From Geothermobacter ehrlichii (GTDB lineage Bacteria > Desulfobacterota > Desulfuromonadia > Desulfuromonadales > Geothermobacteraceae): a stretch of DNA of 64,000 bases. The position numbers and the translations under genes were made by a program. Below the pieces are notes generated by a model. It saw only the letters and a program-made list of their open reading frames with translations, did not search any database and was not told the DNA's origin. Every line of letters begins with the position of its first letter. Position 1 is the stretch's first letter. This document shows, in pieces, positions 8,764 through 17,667 of this stretch. Location of the stretch: assembly GCF_008124615.1 (NCBI RefSeq), contig NZ_VNIB01000001.1, forward strand, positions 310,001 through 374,000, written 5' to 3'.

Positions 8764-10779
8764 ATGACCGAAATCAATGCGCAGCAACTGACCGAACTTT
8801 TTGCCTCGGAGCGTGAAGAGGAAAGACTGCGCGCCCTGCGCGGCCTGGCTGACCTGGGGGTCGAAAAACACCTGTCGCTTCTCTATCGGGCCTTCGGTGA
8901 CGAAAGCTGGCGTCTTCGCAAGGAAGCGACCGATCTCTTTCTTGCCATGCCGGCAGCAGGCGAGCTGGCCGGTGAAATAGTCGAGCTTCTCCACGCGCAC
9001 GACAATGCCGGTCTTCGCAACACGGCAGTCGACATCCTGATCCGTCTTGGTCGGCAGGCCGTTCCGCGGCTGCTCGAGGAGCTGCGCTGTCCGGATCACG
9101 ACGTGCGCAAGTTCGTGCTCGACATTCTTGGTGCGATCGGAGATCCGGAAACGGGCGAGGCGATGATTGCCTGTCTGGCCGATGCGGACAGCAATGTGCG
9201 GGCGGCGGCGGCGGAAAATCTCGGCCGGCTGAAGCTGGTCGAGGCGGTGCCGCGCCTTCTCGCCGCCATGGAAGAAGCCGACCTGATGTTCCGCTTCACC
9301 ATCCTTGAGGCGTTGGCGCAGATAGGCGCCGAGGTTCCTGTCGAACGGCTTCTCGCCTATCGGGATGAACCCCTTTTGCGCAAGGCGCTGTTTGACTGTC
9401 TGGGACATGTCGGCAACGATGCCGCGGTGCCGGTACTGCTCGAAGGTCTGTCCGATCCGATGAGCAACGTGCGCGAGGCTGCGGCTGTCGCGCTCGAGCG
9501 GATCGCAGGTCGCAACGTGGAGGCGGTTGGCGCCTGTCTCGGCGACGGCCGGGATCTCGGTCCCCTGCTGGCCGGTCTTCTCGAAAGCCGCAACGAATCG
9601 GTCCGCAGGGCGGCCATCCGACTGCTGGGCTGGATCGGGGACGAAAAGACGGCGGCTCAACTGCTTGAACTTGCGAGGGAGGACGCCTTTACCCGCGACG
9701 CAGTACAGGCACTGATTGCCATTGCCAACCGTTCCGCCTGCGCCCTGACCCGCCTGTGGACCGAAATCGATGCCCGCAGCCGTGCCTTTCTGGCCTATGT
9801 TCTCGGTGAGGCCGGCTGCGAGGAGAGCCGGCCGCTGTTGCTCGATGCCTTGCAGCAACCGGTGCCCGAACTGCAGCAGGCGGCGGGGCATGCTCTGGGC
9901 AAGGTCGGGGGGGCGGAGGCTCCACGCGCCCTTGCGGGTTGCCTGGCTGATTGCGAGCCGGAGATCATGGACACCCTGGTCCGGGCGTTGATTTCACTGG
10001 CCGGTCGCTACCCGCACGAGGTCGTCGGTGCCGCGACCGTTCTGTTTCAGGCCGAGGATGAACGGATCCGAACCGAGGCGGTGAACATTCTCGCCGGCAT
10101 CAACGACGGGGAGATCGTGCCCTTGGTCGTCATGGCGCTGAAGGACGAGAGTCCTTCGGTGCGTGCCGCTGCCGTTCGTGCCTGCTCGGGGCGGGACGAA
10201 GGCGAGCTCTGGCAGGCGCTTGTTCTGGCGCTGACAGACGAGGTCGGTGATGTGCGGCGTCTGGCGGCCGAGGCGATCGGCGGCAGCGGCCATCCGGATG
10301 CATGTGACGCACTGCGGCTGGCGGTGCAGGACGAGGATATCTGGGTACGGGCTTCGGCGGTGCGGGCCCTCGGGAGAATTGCTTCGGAGGAGGCGCTGGC
10401 GCTGGTCAGGGAAAAGCTCGCCGATCCGGTCGGCCTGGTGGTCATCGCCGGCCTGGAGACTCTGGTCGAAGCCGCACCGCAAAGCGCCGGCGAAGCCTTG
10501 GTCGAAGCTCTCGATCACGATGATGCCGAGGTGGTCATCGCCGCCCTGAAACAGCTGGCCCTGTCCGGCTGCAGCGACTGGGTCGCCGGCCGAGGCGAGG
10601 CGCTGCTCAATCATGGCAACTGGGAAGTCAGGCTGACAGCTGCGCGTACCCTGGTTGAGGTCGGGGCGGAACAGGTTGCGTCCCTGCTGGAGAACCGTCT
10701 GCTGATCGAGGGCGAAGATCTCGTCCGGCAGCAACTGGTCGAATTGTTGGAGGCCCTGCGGGCGGCCCGGGAGTTCTGA
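8764..10779 (+). CDS. HEAT-repeat protein of the chemosensory cluster
   Basis: A 671-residue protein built almost entirely of HEAT (PBS-lyase-type) repeats of about 31 residues, recognisable as recurring patterns such as DPMSNVREAAAVALERIA, DESPSVRAAAVRACSG and DEDIWVRASAVRALGRIA. HEAT solenoids are protein-binding scaffolds; no catalytic motif is visible. The gene is 6 bp after the zinc-ribbon/REC gene and 3 bp before cheR, so it belongs to the operon. It probably scaffolds the signalling complex, but no partner can be named from sequence. Confidence 0.85.
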   Translation: MTEINAQQLTELFASEREEERLRALRGLADLGVEKHLSLLYRAFGDESWRLRKEATDLFLAMPAAGELAGEIVELLHAHDNAGLRNTAVDILIRLGRQAVPRLLEELRCPDHDVRKFVLDILGAIGDPETGEAMIACLADADSNVRAAAAENLGRLKLVEAVPRLLAAMEEADLMFRFTILEALAQIGAEVPVERLLAYRDEPLLRKALFDCLGHVGNDAAVPVLLEGLSDPMSNVREAAAVALERIAGRNVEAVGACLGDGRDLGPLLAGLLESRNESVRRAAIRLLGWIGDEKTAAQLLELAREDAFTRDAVQALIAIANRSACALTRLWTEIDARSRAFLAYVLGEAGCEESRPLLLDALQQPVPELQQAAGHALGKVGGAEAPRALAGCLADCEPEIMDTLVRALISLAGRYPHEVVGAATVLFQAEDERIRTEAVNILAGINDGEIVPLVVMALKDESPSVRAAAVRACSGRDEGELWQALVLALTDEVGDVRRLAAEAIGGSGHPDACDALRLAVQDEDIWVRASAVRALGRIASEEALALVREKLADPVGLVVIAGLETLVEAAPQSAGEALVEALDHDDAEVVIAALKQLALSGCSDWVAGRGEALLNHGNWEVRLTAARTLVEVGAEQVASLLENRLLIEGEDLVRQQLVELLEALRAAREF

Positions 10780-10782
10780 TTC

Positions 10783-11661
10783 ATGCTCATTTTCTCCCCC
10801 GAAATTCCCATGAGCCTGGAGGAATTCCGCCTGCTGCGCGACTTCGTCTATCAGTATTGCGGCCTGCATTTCTCCGAGGATTCCAGATACATTCTGGAAA
10901 AGCGTCTCGGCCGTCGGCTGCAGCATCTTCGCCTGAACAATTACAAGGATTATTACTATTATCTGCGTTACAACGCGGCCCGGGACCAGGAACTGACCGA
11001 GCTGATCAACCTGCTGACCACCAACGAAACCTACTTTTTTCGTGAGGAATTCCAGCTCAGAAGTTTCAGTGAAGAGATCGTTCCCGAAATCTGCCGCCGC
11101 AAGCAGGAAAAGGGTGAGCGGCGCATCCGCATCTGGAGCGCCGGCTGTTCCACCGGCGAAGAACCCTACACAATCGCCATGCTGCTGCTGGAGAACCGGG
11201 CGGTTCAGGGCTGGCAGATCGAGATCATCGGTACCGACATCAGCCAGAGGGTGCTGCAGGTCGCCCGCAAGGGGCTGTACGGCGAAAGTTCTTTCCGCTC
11301 GACTCCCGAACGCTACCGCCAGCGTCACTTCCGTCCCCAGGACGGCAAGTGGCTGATCGACGACAGTGTGAAGCGGCTGGTCACCATCAGCCATCTCAAT
11401 CTCTTCGACCGACCGCGGGTGGCGCTGCTCGGTCGCATGGACATCATCTTCTGTCGCAATGTCATTATCTACTTCGATCTTCCAGCCAAGAAGAGGGTTG
11501 TCGAAACCTTCTACCAGCGCCTCAATCCAGGTGGATACCTGTTGCTGGGACACTCCGAATCACTGATGAACATCACCACTCTCTACGAACTCAAACATCT
11601 GCAGCATGACATGGTCTACCAGAAACCGCTCGACGACCTGCCGGGAGGGCTGAAGCCATGA
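10783..11661 (+). CDS. cheR: Chemoreceptor methyltransferase CheR
   Basis: SAM-dependent glutamate methyltransferase that adapts chemoreceptors. In 292 residues it shows the N-terminal helical CheR domain (EFRLLRDFVYQYCGL), the TTNETYFFRE segment, the SAM site (WSAGCSTGEEPYTIAM) and FCRNVIIYFD. There is no TPR tail. It starts at ATG 10783, 3 bp after the HEAT gene, and overlaps cheB by ATGA. Its presence implies that a methylatable receptor exists elsewhere in the genome, since none is encoded here. Confidence 0.95.
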   Translation: MLIFSPEIPMSLEEFRLLRDFVYQYCGLHFSEDSRYILEKRLGRRLQHLRLNNYKDYYYYLRYNAARDQELTELINLLTTNETYFFREEFQLRSFSEEIVPEICRRKQEKGERRIRIWSAGCSTGEEPYTIAMLLLENRAVQGWQIEIIGTDISQRVLQVARKGLYGESSFRSTPERYRQRHFRPQDGKWLIDDSVKRLVTISHLNLFDRPRVALLGRMDIIFCRNVIIYFDLPAKKRVVETFYQRLNPGGYLLLGHSESLMNITTLYELKHLQHDMVYQKPLDDLPGGLKP

Positions 11662-12743
11662 AGAACGGCAAGGTCAGGGTGCTGGTGGTCGACGACTCGG
11701 CCTACAACCGGCGTACCATCATCCGGTTTTTACAGGAGATGGAGGGAGTCGAGGTTGTCGGTTACGCCGTCAACGGAGAGGAGGGTTTGCGCAAGGTCTT
11801 CGATCTGAAGCCGGATCTCATCACCCTCGATCTCGAGATGCCCCGCATGGACGGCTTCTCTTTTCTGCGCATCCTGATGCAGAACCGGCCGACGCCGGTC
11901 ATCGTCGTCTCGGCTCGGGCCGACGACCAGAACGTTTTTCGGGCGCTTGAGTTCGGGGCCGTCGAGTTCGTCGCCAAGCCGAGCGCCCAGATCTCTCCGG
12001 AACTGTTCAATATACGCGACGACCTGGTTCGCAAGGTCTGCGAGGTGGCCGGTGCCGACATGAAGAAGGTGCTGGGCCGGGCCGCCGGGACGGCGGGCGG
12101 AGCTGCCGGCGAGTACAAAGGCGTCGTTCGCAAGGGGCAACGCCTGGCGGGCAAAAAGGGCGCTCCACCGCGCTTCGAGGCGGTGGTGATCGGCGCTTCG
12201 ACAGGAGGTCCCCCGGCGCTGCAGGCCATCTTTTCCGCCATCCAGCATCGGCCCGGTATCCGGTTCGCCGTTTCGCAGCACATGCCGCCGGGATTTACCC
12301 ACGCTTTCGCCGAGCGGCTGAACAAGTTCACCGCTCTTGATGTCAAGGAGGCGGAAAACGGCGATCTGTTTGCCCCTGACCGGGTTCTGATCGCTCCCGG
12401 CGGCAAGAATCTCGTCTTTCGCCGGCTCGGTGAGGATATCGTGGCCCAGGTCGTCGATCCATCCCCCGATCAGCGTTACACGCCTTCGGTCGACGTGATG
12501 TTTCGCTCTGCCAGTGAAATCTTCGGTTCGTCACTGCTCGGCGTGGTCCTGACCGGCATGGGCAATGATGGAGCCCGCGGTGCGCGCCTGATCAATGACC
12601 GTGGCGGCTGCGTCATCGCCGAATCCGAAGAGACCAGCGTCGTTTTCGGCATGCCCAAGGAAGCCATTGCCACCGGGTCCATCGACAGGGTCGTTCCTTT
12701 GAATGGAATATGCCGGGAAATTTTTCGCCGCTGTGGGGTATAG
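11658..12743 (+). CDS. cheB: Chemotaxis response regulator/methylesterase CheB
   Basis: A 361-residue protein with an N-terminal receiver domain (Asp in DLITLDLEMPRMDGFS) and a C-terminal methylesterase domain. The catalytic Ser lies in GASTGGPPAL, the His in SQHMPPGFT and the Asp in GMGNDGARG. CheB removes methyl groups or deamidates receptors when phosphorylated by CheA. It starts at ATG 11658, overlapping the cheR stop by 4 bp, so the two adaptation enzymes are translationally coupled. Confidence 0.96.
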   Translation: MKNGKVRVLVVDDSAYNRRTIIRFLQEMEGVEVVGYAVNGEEGLRKVFDLKPDLITLDLEMPRMDGFSFLRILMQNRPTPVIVVSARADDQNVFRALEFGAVEFVAKPSAQISPELFNIRDDLVRKVCEVAGADMKKVLGRAAGTAGGAAGEYKGVVRKGQRLAGKKGAPPRFEAVVIGASTGGPPALQAIFSAIQHRPGIRFAVSQHMPPGFTHAFAERLNKFTALDVKEAENGDLFAPDRVLIAPGGKNLVFRRLGEDIVAQVVDPSPDQRYTPSVDVMFRSASEIFGSSLLGVVLTGMGNDGARGARLINDRGGCVIAESEETSVVFGMPKEAIATGSIDRVVPLNGICREIFRRCGV

Positions 12744-12828
12744 ACCTGGAAAATGTGGATATTTTTGCGATTGGTTGTTAAGATGACGACCGATGTTTCA
12801 ATCAGATGAAATTGTCGAGGTGAGTGAC

Positions 12829-13659
12829 ATGTCGATGAATGAAGACGAACATCGAAGGGCGAGCAGTCGGGCCGAGGAGTTTCTCCAGGTCTTCAAGAAG
12901 GGCGCCGAGTTCACCCAGGAGCTGCTCAAGGAGAACGAGCGGCTCAGGTTTCAGGTGCTGAAACTGCAGGAGGAACGAAAGAAGGGGGTGCCGGTCGGCA
13001 GCGACAACGAGATTATCGCCAAGCTGCAGAAACGGATCGAGGAGCTGGAAAAGGAGAAGGCCGAAATTCTTGACCGCATCAAGGAGGTTGAGGCGGAAAA
13101 TCTCGATTTCGCCAATCGCTATGTCGATATCGAGAACGAAAACAACATGCTGGCCAATCTCTACATCGCCTCTTACCAGCTGCACTCGACCCTTGACTTC
13201 AACGAGGTTCTGCAGATCATTCTCGAGATCATCATCAACCTGATCGGCGGTGAGCAGTTCGCCGTCATGCTGCTCGACGAAAAAACCAACACCCTGCGGG
13301 CGGTTGCCTCCGAGGGCTTCGAGAAGGAGGAGTTGCCGGTCGTTTCGCTGGGTGATGGCATCATCGGCACCATGGCCAAGACCGGTGAAAACTACTTTGT
13401 CGACGAACTTGAGTCCTACCAGAAGGATCTGCACAGCCCGATGGTCTGTATTCCGCTCAAGATCAAGGAACATGTCATCGGCGTTATTGTCATCTACTCG
13501 CTGCTAGAACAGAAAAGCCGGTTCGCTGAGGTCGATTACGAATTGTTCACCCTGCTGGCCGGACATGCGGCCACGGCCATCTTCTCGTCGAAGCTCTACT
13601 CCGAGTCGGAACGGAAGTTGACCACCATCCAGGGCTTCATCGATCTGATGACCAAGTAG
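12829..13659 (+). CDS. Coiled-coil and GAF-domain protein
   Basis: Predicted 276-residue cytoplasmic protein. The first 120 residues form a strong coiled coil rich in Glu/Lys (KENERLRFQVLKLQEERKK). The C-terminal 140 residues are a GAF domain (LHSTLDFNEVLQIILEIIINL, then FAVMLLDEKTNTL). I prefer ATG 12829, which has GAGGTGA five bases upstream, over the longer ATG at 12793. GAF domains bind small ligands or mediate dimerisation. It lies 85 bp after cheB and 13 bp before a CheY gene, so it may be a soluble sensor for this pathway; that is inference. Confidence 0.8.
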   Translation: MSMNEDEHRRASSRAEEFLQVFKKGAEFTQELLKENERLRFQVLKLQEERKKGVPVGSDNEIIAKLQKRIEELEKEKAEILDRIKEVEAENLDFANRYVDIENENNMLANLYIASYQLHSTLDFNEVLQIILEIIINLIGGEQFAVMLLDEKTNTLRAVASEGFEKEELPVVSLGDGIIGTMAKTGENYFVDELESYQKDLHSPMVCIPLKIKEHVIGVIVIYSLLEQKSRFAEVDYELFTLLAGHAATAIFSSKLYSESERKLTTIQGFIDLMTK

Positions 13660-13672
13660 GGGGGAGAGGATA

Positions 13673-14053
13673 ATGGCGACCTACAAAGTTCTCATCGTTG
13701 AAGATTCACCGACCATGCGGCAGCTGATCGTCTTTGCGCTCAAGCGATTGCGGGGATTGCAAATCGTCGAGGCCAACGACGGTGTCGACGGCCTGAAGAA
13801 GCTGTCGACCGAAAAGTTCGATCTGATTCTGACCGACATCAACATGCCGATCATGGACGGACTGAAACTGGTTTCCCTGGTCCGCAACGATCCCGGATAC
13901 AAGGATGTCCCGATTGTCATCATCACCACCGAAGGGGCGAACGAGGATCGCGAGCGGGCCCTGGCGCTGGGAGCCAATGAATACATCACCAAACCGATTC
14001 AGACCACCAAGATTCTCGAGTCGGCGCGCCGGCTTCTCAACCTGCCGGGCTGA
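13673..14053 (+). CDS. cheY: CheY-like single-domain response regulator (second copy)
   Basis: A 126-residue receiver domain close in sequence to the cheY at 2820: EDSPTMRQL, phospho-acceptor Asp in DLILTDINMPIMDGLK, Thr in TTEGANED and Lys in TKPIQTTK. It starts at ATG 13673 behind GGGGGAGAGG. It is the last gene of the chemosensory cluster; the next gene, infA, has its own promoter-like sequence overlapping the intergenic region. Confidence 0.9.
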   Translation: MATYKVLIVEDSPTMRQLIVFALKRLRGLQIVEANDGVDGLKKLSTEKFDLILTDINMPIMDGLKLVSLVRNDPGYKDVPIVIITTEGANEDRERALALGANEYITKPIQTTKILESARRLLNLPG

Positions 14054-14083
14054 CCGGCCTGATCGGGGGCGCCGCCAGCGCGC

Positions 14084-14113
14084 TTGACAAGAAGCGTCGG
14101 TGTCAAGTTAAAT
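14084..14113 (+). promoter_or_regulatory. Candidate sigma-70 promoter of infA
   Basis: A perfect TTGACA (14084-14089) is followed after 18 nt by TTAAAT (14108-14113), about 50 bp before the infA start. The strong -35 and the position make this a reasonable promoter, though the -10 match is only partial. Confidence 0.5.
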
Positions 14114-14161
14114 AGCCGCGACGCGCGGAAAAAGGAACTCGACGTAAAGAAGGAGGAAAGG

Positions 14162-14380
14162 TTGGCCAAGGAAGAAGCAATCGAAGTCGAAGGGGAAGTT
14201 ATCGAGCCGCTTCCCAATGCCATGTTTCGGGTCAAGCTCGACAACGGGCATGTGGTTCTCGCCCACATTTCGGGCAAGATGCGCAAGTATTACATCCGCA
14301 TTCTCCCCGGTGACCGGGTTACGGTGGAACTTTCACCCTACGATCTGACGCGCGGTCGCATCACCTACCGGGAAAAATAG
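14162..14380 (+). CDS. infA: Translation initiation factor IF-1
   Basis: IF-1 of exactly 72 residues, the usual length, with the S1-like OB fold ([45 protein letters not shown]). IF-1 binds the 30S A site during initiation. The start is TTG 14162, decided by AGGAGG (14151-14156) five bases upstream and by the family N-terminus [11 protein letters not shown] longer in-frame start at 14084 falls inside the promoter and adds a non-homologous tail. Confidence 0.97.
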   Translation: MAKEEAIEVEGEVIEPLPNAMFRVKLDNGHVVLAHISGKMRKYYIRILPGDRVTVELSPYDLTRGRITYREK

Positions 14381-14447
14381 CCCCCGGTTCGTGACAAGTG
14401 ACAGCTTCGCCACCTTGCGGTGGCCAAGTCTTGTTCAGCAACCAATC

Positions 14448-14479
14448 GGAAAAGCCGGCATCTGCCGGTTTTCCTGTTT
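14448..14479 (+). terminator. Rho-independent terminator after infA
   Basis: Stem GGAAAA-(G bulge)-CCGGC with loop ATCT pairs to GCCGG-TTTTCC (14448-14474) and is followed by TGTTT. A second hairpin, GCCACC-TTGC-GGTGGC (14409-14424), lies just upstream. Together they would end infA transcription before leuS. Confidence 0.65.
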
Positions 14480-14502
14480 CAAGTCATGTACATTGTGAGA
14501 CA

Positions 14503-14560
14503 ACGTCCGGTGGGACCGGACGTCGGTCGCACGGTTTTCGGGGTCAGCCCCGCTGACAGG
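14503..14560 (+). promoter_or_regulatory. Structured leader of leuS with mutually exclusive hairpins
   Basis: A perfect 8-bp hairpin, ACGTCCGG-TGGGA-CCGGACGT (14503-14523), is followed by two overlapping alternatives. One is CGGGG-TCAG-CCCCG (14539-14552) and the other GTCAGC-CCC-GCTGAC (14543-14557). They cannot form together. The second ends right before the leuS Shine-Dalgarno AGGAGG, so it could gate ribosome access. No known riboswitch family is recognised. Confidence 0.35.
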
Positions 14561-14567
14561 AGGCAGT

Positions 14568-17132
14568 ATGCAGGAGCGCTATGACGCCAGCGCCATTGAG
14601 AGCAAATGGCAGAAGATATGGGAGGAGAGGAAGGCTTTCCGGGCCGATGCCGATCCCTCCCGCAAAAAATACTATCTGCTCGAGATGTTTCCCTATCCCT
14701 CCGGGCGCATCCACATGGGCCATGTCCGCAACTATTCCATCGGTGATGTGATTGCCCGTTTCAAGGCTCTGCAGGGGTACAACGTCCTGCACCCCATGGG
14801 ATGGGACGCCTTCGGCATGCCGGCGGAAAATGCCGCCATCCAGAACAAGATCCATCCGGCGGTCTGGACCCGGGAAAACATCGCCAACATGCGTTCCCAG
14901 CTGAAGAAGATGGGGCTTTCCTACGACTGGGACCGGGAGTTTGCCACCTGCGACCCCGAGTACTACCGCTGGGAACAGCTGATCTTTCTGCGCATGCTGG
15001 AGAAGGGGCTGGCCTACAAGAAGAGTTCGACGGTCAACTGGTGTCCCGACTGCCAGACGGTTCTGGCCAACGAGCAGGTCGAGGACAACTGCTGCTGGCG
15101 CTGCGGCAACGAAGTCGACGAAAAGGAACTCGAGCAGTGGTTCTTCAAGATCACCGACTATGCCCAGGAGCTGCTCGACGAGATGGAAAATCTCAGGGGC
15201 TGGCCCGAACCGGTGCTGACCATGCAGCGCAACTGGATCGGCCGCAGCGTCGGTTGCGAGATCGATTTTCCCGTCGAGGGAAGCGACCGCAAGATCCGGG
15301 TGTTCACCACCCGCCAGGACACCCTGTTCGGCGCCACCTTCATGTCCCTGGCGCCGGAACATCCCATGGCCCGCCAGCTGACCACGGACGAGAGACGCGA
15401 CGAGGTCGAGGCCTTCATCGCCAGGGTCAGGAAGATGGATCGCATCGTCCGCAGCGCCGGTGACTATGAAAAGGAAGGGGTGTTCACCGGCAGTTACTGC
15501 ATCAATCCCGCCACCGGCGCTCGCATGCCGGTCTTTCTGGCCAATTTCGTGCTCATGGATTACGGAACCGGTGCGGTCATGGCCGTTCCCAGCCACGACC
15601 AGCGGGATTTCGAATTCGCCCGCAAATACGACCTGCCCCTGGTTGTGGTCATCCAGCCGGACGGGGAGGTTCTCGACCCGGCCACCATGACCGAGGCCTG
15701 GACCGGTTCCGGCAGGCTGGTCAATTCCGGTCCCTTCGACGGTCTGGACAACGAGGCGGCCAAGGAGGAGATCGCCGCATGGCTGGCCGAAAAGGGCCTT
15801 GGCGCGCAAACGGTCAACTATCGCCTGCGCGACTGGGGCGTGTCCCGCCAGCGCTACTGGGGAACGCCGATCCCGGTCATCTACTGTGACAGTTGCGGCA
15901 TCGTTCCCGTGCCGGAAGAGCAGCTTCCGGTTCTGCTGCCCACCGATGTCGAGTTTACCGGGGAAGGGGGCAGTCCCCTGGCCCGGGTCGAAAGCTTCGT
16001 TAGGACGACCTGTCCCCGTTGCGGTCAGGCCGCGCGGCGCGAGACCGATACTTTCGACACCTTCGTCGAGAGCTCCTGGTACTTCGCCCGTTACGCCTCG
16101 CCGCATGAGGAAGGCGCGCCGGTCGACCGGGAGCAGGTCCGTTACTGGCTGCCCGTGGACCAGTACATCGGTGGTATCGAGCACGCGGTCATGCATCTGC
16201 TCTATGCGCGCTTCTTCACCAAGGTGATGCGTGACCTCGGTTTCGTCGATGGCGACCTGAACGAGCCGTTCACCAATCTGCTCACCCAGGGTATGGTCTG
16301 TATGGAGACCTGCTCCTGTCCCGAACATGGCTGGCTCTATCCGGAAGAGGTCAGGGACGGCCGCTGTGCCACCTGCGGCGCCGAGATCCGCACCGGGCGC
16401 ACAGAGAAGATGAGCAAGTCGAAGAAGAACGTGGTCGATCCCGACCATCTGATTGCCACCTACGGCGCCGATACCGCTCGGCTCTTCTCCCTGTTCGCGG
16501 CGCCGCCGGAAAAGGACCTCGAATGGAACGAGCAGGGGGTCGAGGGATGTTACCGCTTCCTGAACCGGGTCTGGCGGGCGGTTCACGACAACCTCGAGCT
16601 GGTCGGACAGGCCGGTGCCGTACCGGAGAAGCTCGACTCCGCTGCCCGGTCTCTGCGCCGACAGACCCACAAGACGATCAGGAAGGTGACGGAAGACATC
16701 GAAGGCCGCTTCCATTTCAATACCGCCATTTCCGCTGTCATGGAGCTGGTCAACGCCATCTACGGCTTCGAGGAGCGGCAGCGGCATCCGGAGGTGCTGC
16801 GCGAAGCGCTGGAGACGGTCGTCCGTTTGCTGAATCCTTTCGTGCCCCACATCGCCGCAGAACTCTGGGAGCGCCTCGGCCATGGCGAATCCCTGGAATC
16901 CCTCGGCTGGCCGCAGTATGACCGGGAGGCGCTGGTCGAGGATGAAATCCTCATCGTCGTCCAGGTCAACGGCAAGGTTCGCGGCAAGATTTCCGTTGCC
17001 GCCGATGCCGAACAGAAAGCGATCGAGGAAAAGGCCCTGACCGAACCGAACGTCGCCCGCTTCATCGAGGGCAAGACCGTGCGCAAGGTCATCGTCGTTC
17101 CCGGACGGCTGGTCAACGTGGTGGCCAACTGA
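14568..17132 (+). CDS. leuS: Leucyl-tRNA synthetase
   Basis: Class I synthetase of 854 residues that charges tRNA-Leu with leucine. Signature motifs are the HIGH-type HMGH in [14 protein letters not shown], the KMSKS loop in [14 protein letters not shown], Cys-rich zinc-type motifs in the insertion (WCPDCQ, CCWRCG), the CP1 editing domain ([11 protein letters not shown]) and the C-terminal [11 protein letters not shown] domain. ATG 14568 is preceded by AGGAGG. It heads an operon with lptE and holA; the lptE start overlaps the leuS stop. Confidence 0.98.
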   Translation: MQERYDASAIESKWQKIWEERKAFRADADPSRKKYYLLEMFPYPSGRIHMGHVRNYSIGDVIARFKALQGYNVLHPMGWDAFGMPAENAAIQNKIHPAVWTRENIANMRSQLKKMGLSYDWDREFATCDPEYYRWEQLIFLRMLEKGLAYKKSSTVNWCPDCQTVLANEQVEDNCCWRCGNEVDEKELEQWFFKITDYAQELLDEMENLRGWPEPVLTMQRNWIGRSVGCEIDFPVEGSDRKIRVFTTRQDTLFGATFMSLAPEHPMARQLTTDERRDEVEAFIARVRKMDRIVRSAGDYEKEGVFTGSYCINPATGARMPVFLANFVLMDYGTGAVMAVPSHDQRDFEFARKYDLPLVVVIQPDGEVLDPATMTEAWTGSGRLVNSGPFDGLDNEAAKEEIAAWLAEKGLGAQTVNYRLRDWGVSRQRYWGTPIPVIYCDSCGIVPVPEEQLPVLLPTDVEFTGEGGSPLARVESFVRTTCPRCGQAARRETDTFDTFVESSWYFARYASPHEEGAPVDREQVRYWLPVDQYIGGIEHAVMHLLYARFFTKVMRDLGFVDGDLNEPFTNLLTQGMVCMETCSCPEHGWLYPEEVRDGRCATCGAEIRTGRTEKMSKSKKNVVDPDHLIATYGADTARLFSLFAAPPEKDLEWNEQGVEGCYRFLNRVWRAVHDNLELVGQAGAVPEKLDSAARSLRRQTHKTIRKVTEDIEGRFHFNTAISAVMELVNAIYGFEERQRHPEVLREALETVVRLLNPFVPHIAAELWERLGHGESLESLGWPQYDREALVEDEILIVVQVNGKVRGKISVAADAEQKAIEEKALTEPNVARFIEGKTVRKVIVVPGRLVNVVAN

Positions 17133-17659
17133 TGCGTCCTTCCCGGTCCTTCCTTCTCGGGACTCTGTTGCTTGCCGGCCTGCTTCTGGTTGCCGGCTGC
17201 GGTTACCGCCTGGCCGGGCAGGGCACTTCCCTGCCCGGCGGCGTCAAGTCTCTCTACATCGCTTCCTTCGCCAACAAGACCGCCGAACCTTTCCTCGACA
17301 CCGCCATCTCCAATGCCCTGAGCCGGCGCTTCAATCGCAGTCGCAACCTGCGTGTGGTGGCCGAAGAGAACCAGGCCGAAGCGGTCCTTTCCGGGGCGGT
17401 AGTCGGTTATTCGAGTCGGCCGCTTTCCTACGACCGGCAGGACCGGGTTCGGGAATACAGGTCGAAAATGAAGGTCGAGGGCCGGCTGACGAGTGTTTCC
17501 GACGGTCGCATCCTCTGGCAGGGATCGGTCGGCTGGCAGGAAGACTATGCCGCCAGCGACAATCTCGCCCTGCAGGAGGATCGTGAGCGGGCGGCTGTCG
17601 AAGTCCTTGTCGAACGGCTGGCGGACGAACTCTACTACCGGCTGATGGACGATTTCTAG
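17132..17659 (+). CDS. lptE: LPS-assembly lipoprotein LptE
   Basis: Outer-membrane lipoprotein of 175 residues that plugs the LptD barrel for lipopolysaccharide export. The signal peptide ends in lipobox LVAGC (about residue 22), followed by GYRLAGQGTSLPGGVKSLYI, typical of the LptE/RlpB family. It begins at ATG 17132, one base into the leuS stop codon. The leuS-lptE-holA order is the conserved proteobacterial neighbourhood, which strengthens the call over the weak primary sequence conservation of LptE. Confidence 0.88.
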   Translation: MRPSRSFLLGTLLLAGLLLVAGCGYRLAGQGTSLPGGVKSLYIASFANKTAEPFLDTAISNALSRRFNRSRNLRVVAEENQAEAVLSGAVVGYSSRPLSYDRQDRVREYRSKMKVEGRLTSVSDGRILWQGSVGWQEDYAASDNLALQEDRERAAVEVLVERLADELYYRLMDDF

Positions 17660-17667
17660 GTGGCGAT

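Noticed and set aside
14503-14523. Classical T-box for leuS
   Set aside because: The core would need TGGT to pair with ACCA of tRNA-Leu but has TGGG; there is no specifier stem, and a terminator lies upstream instead of downstream.
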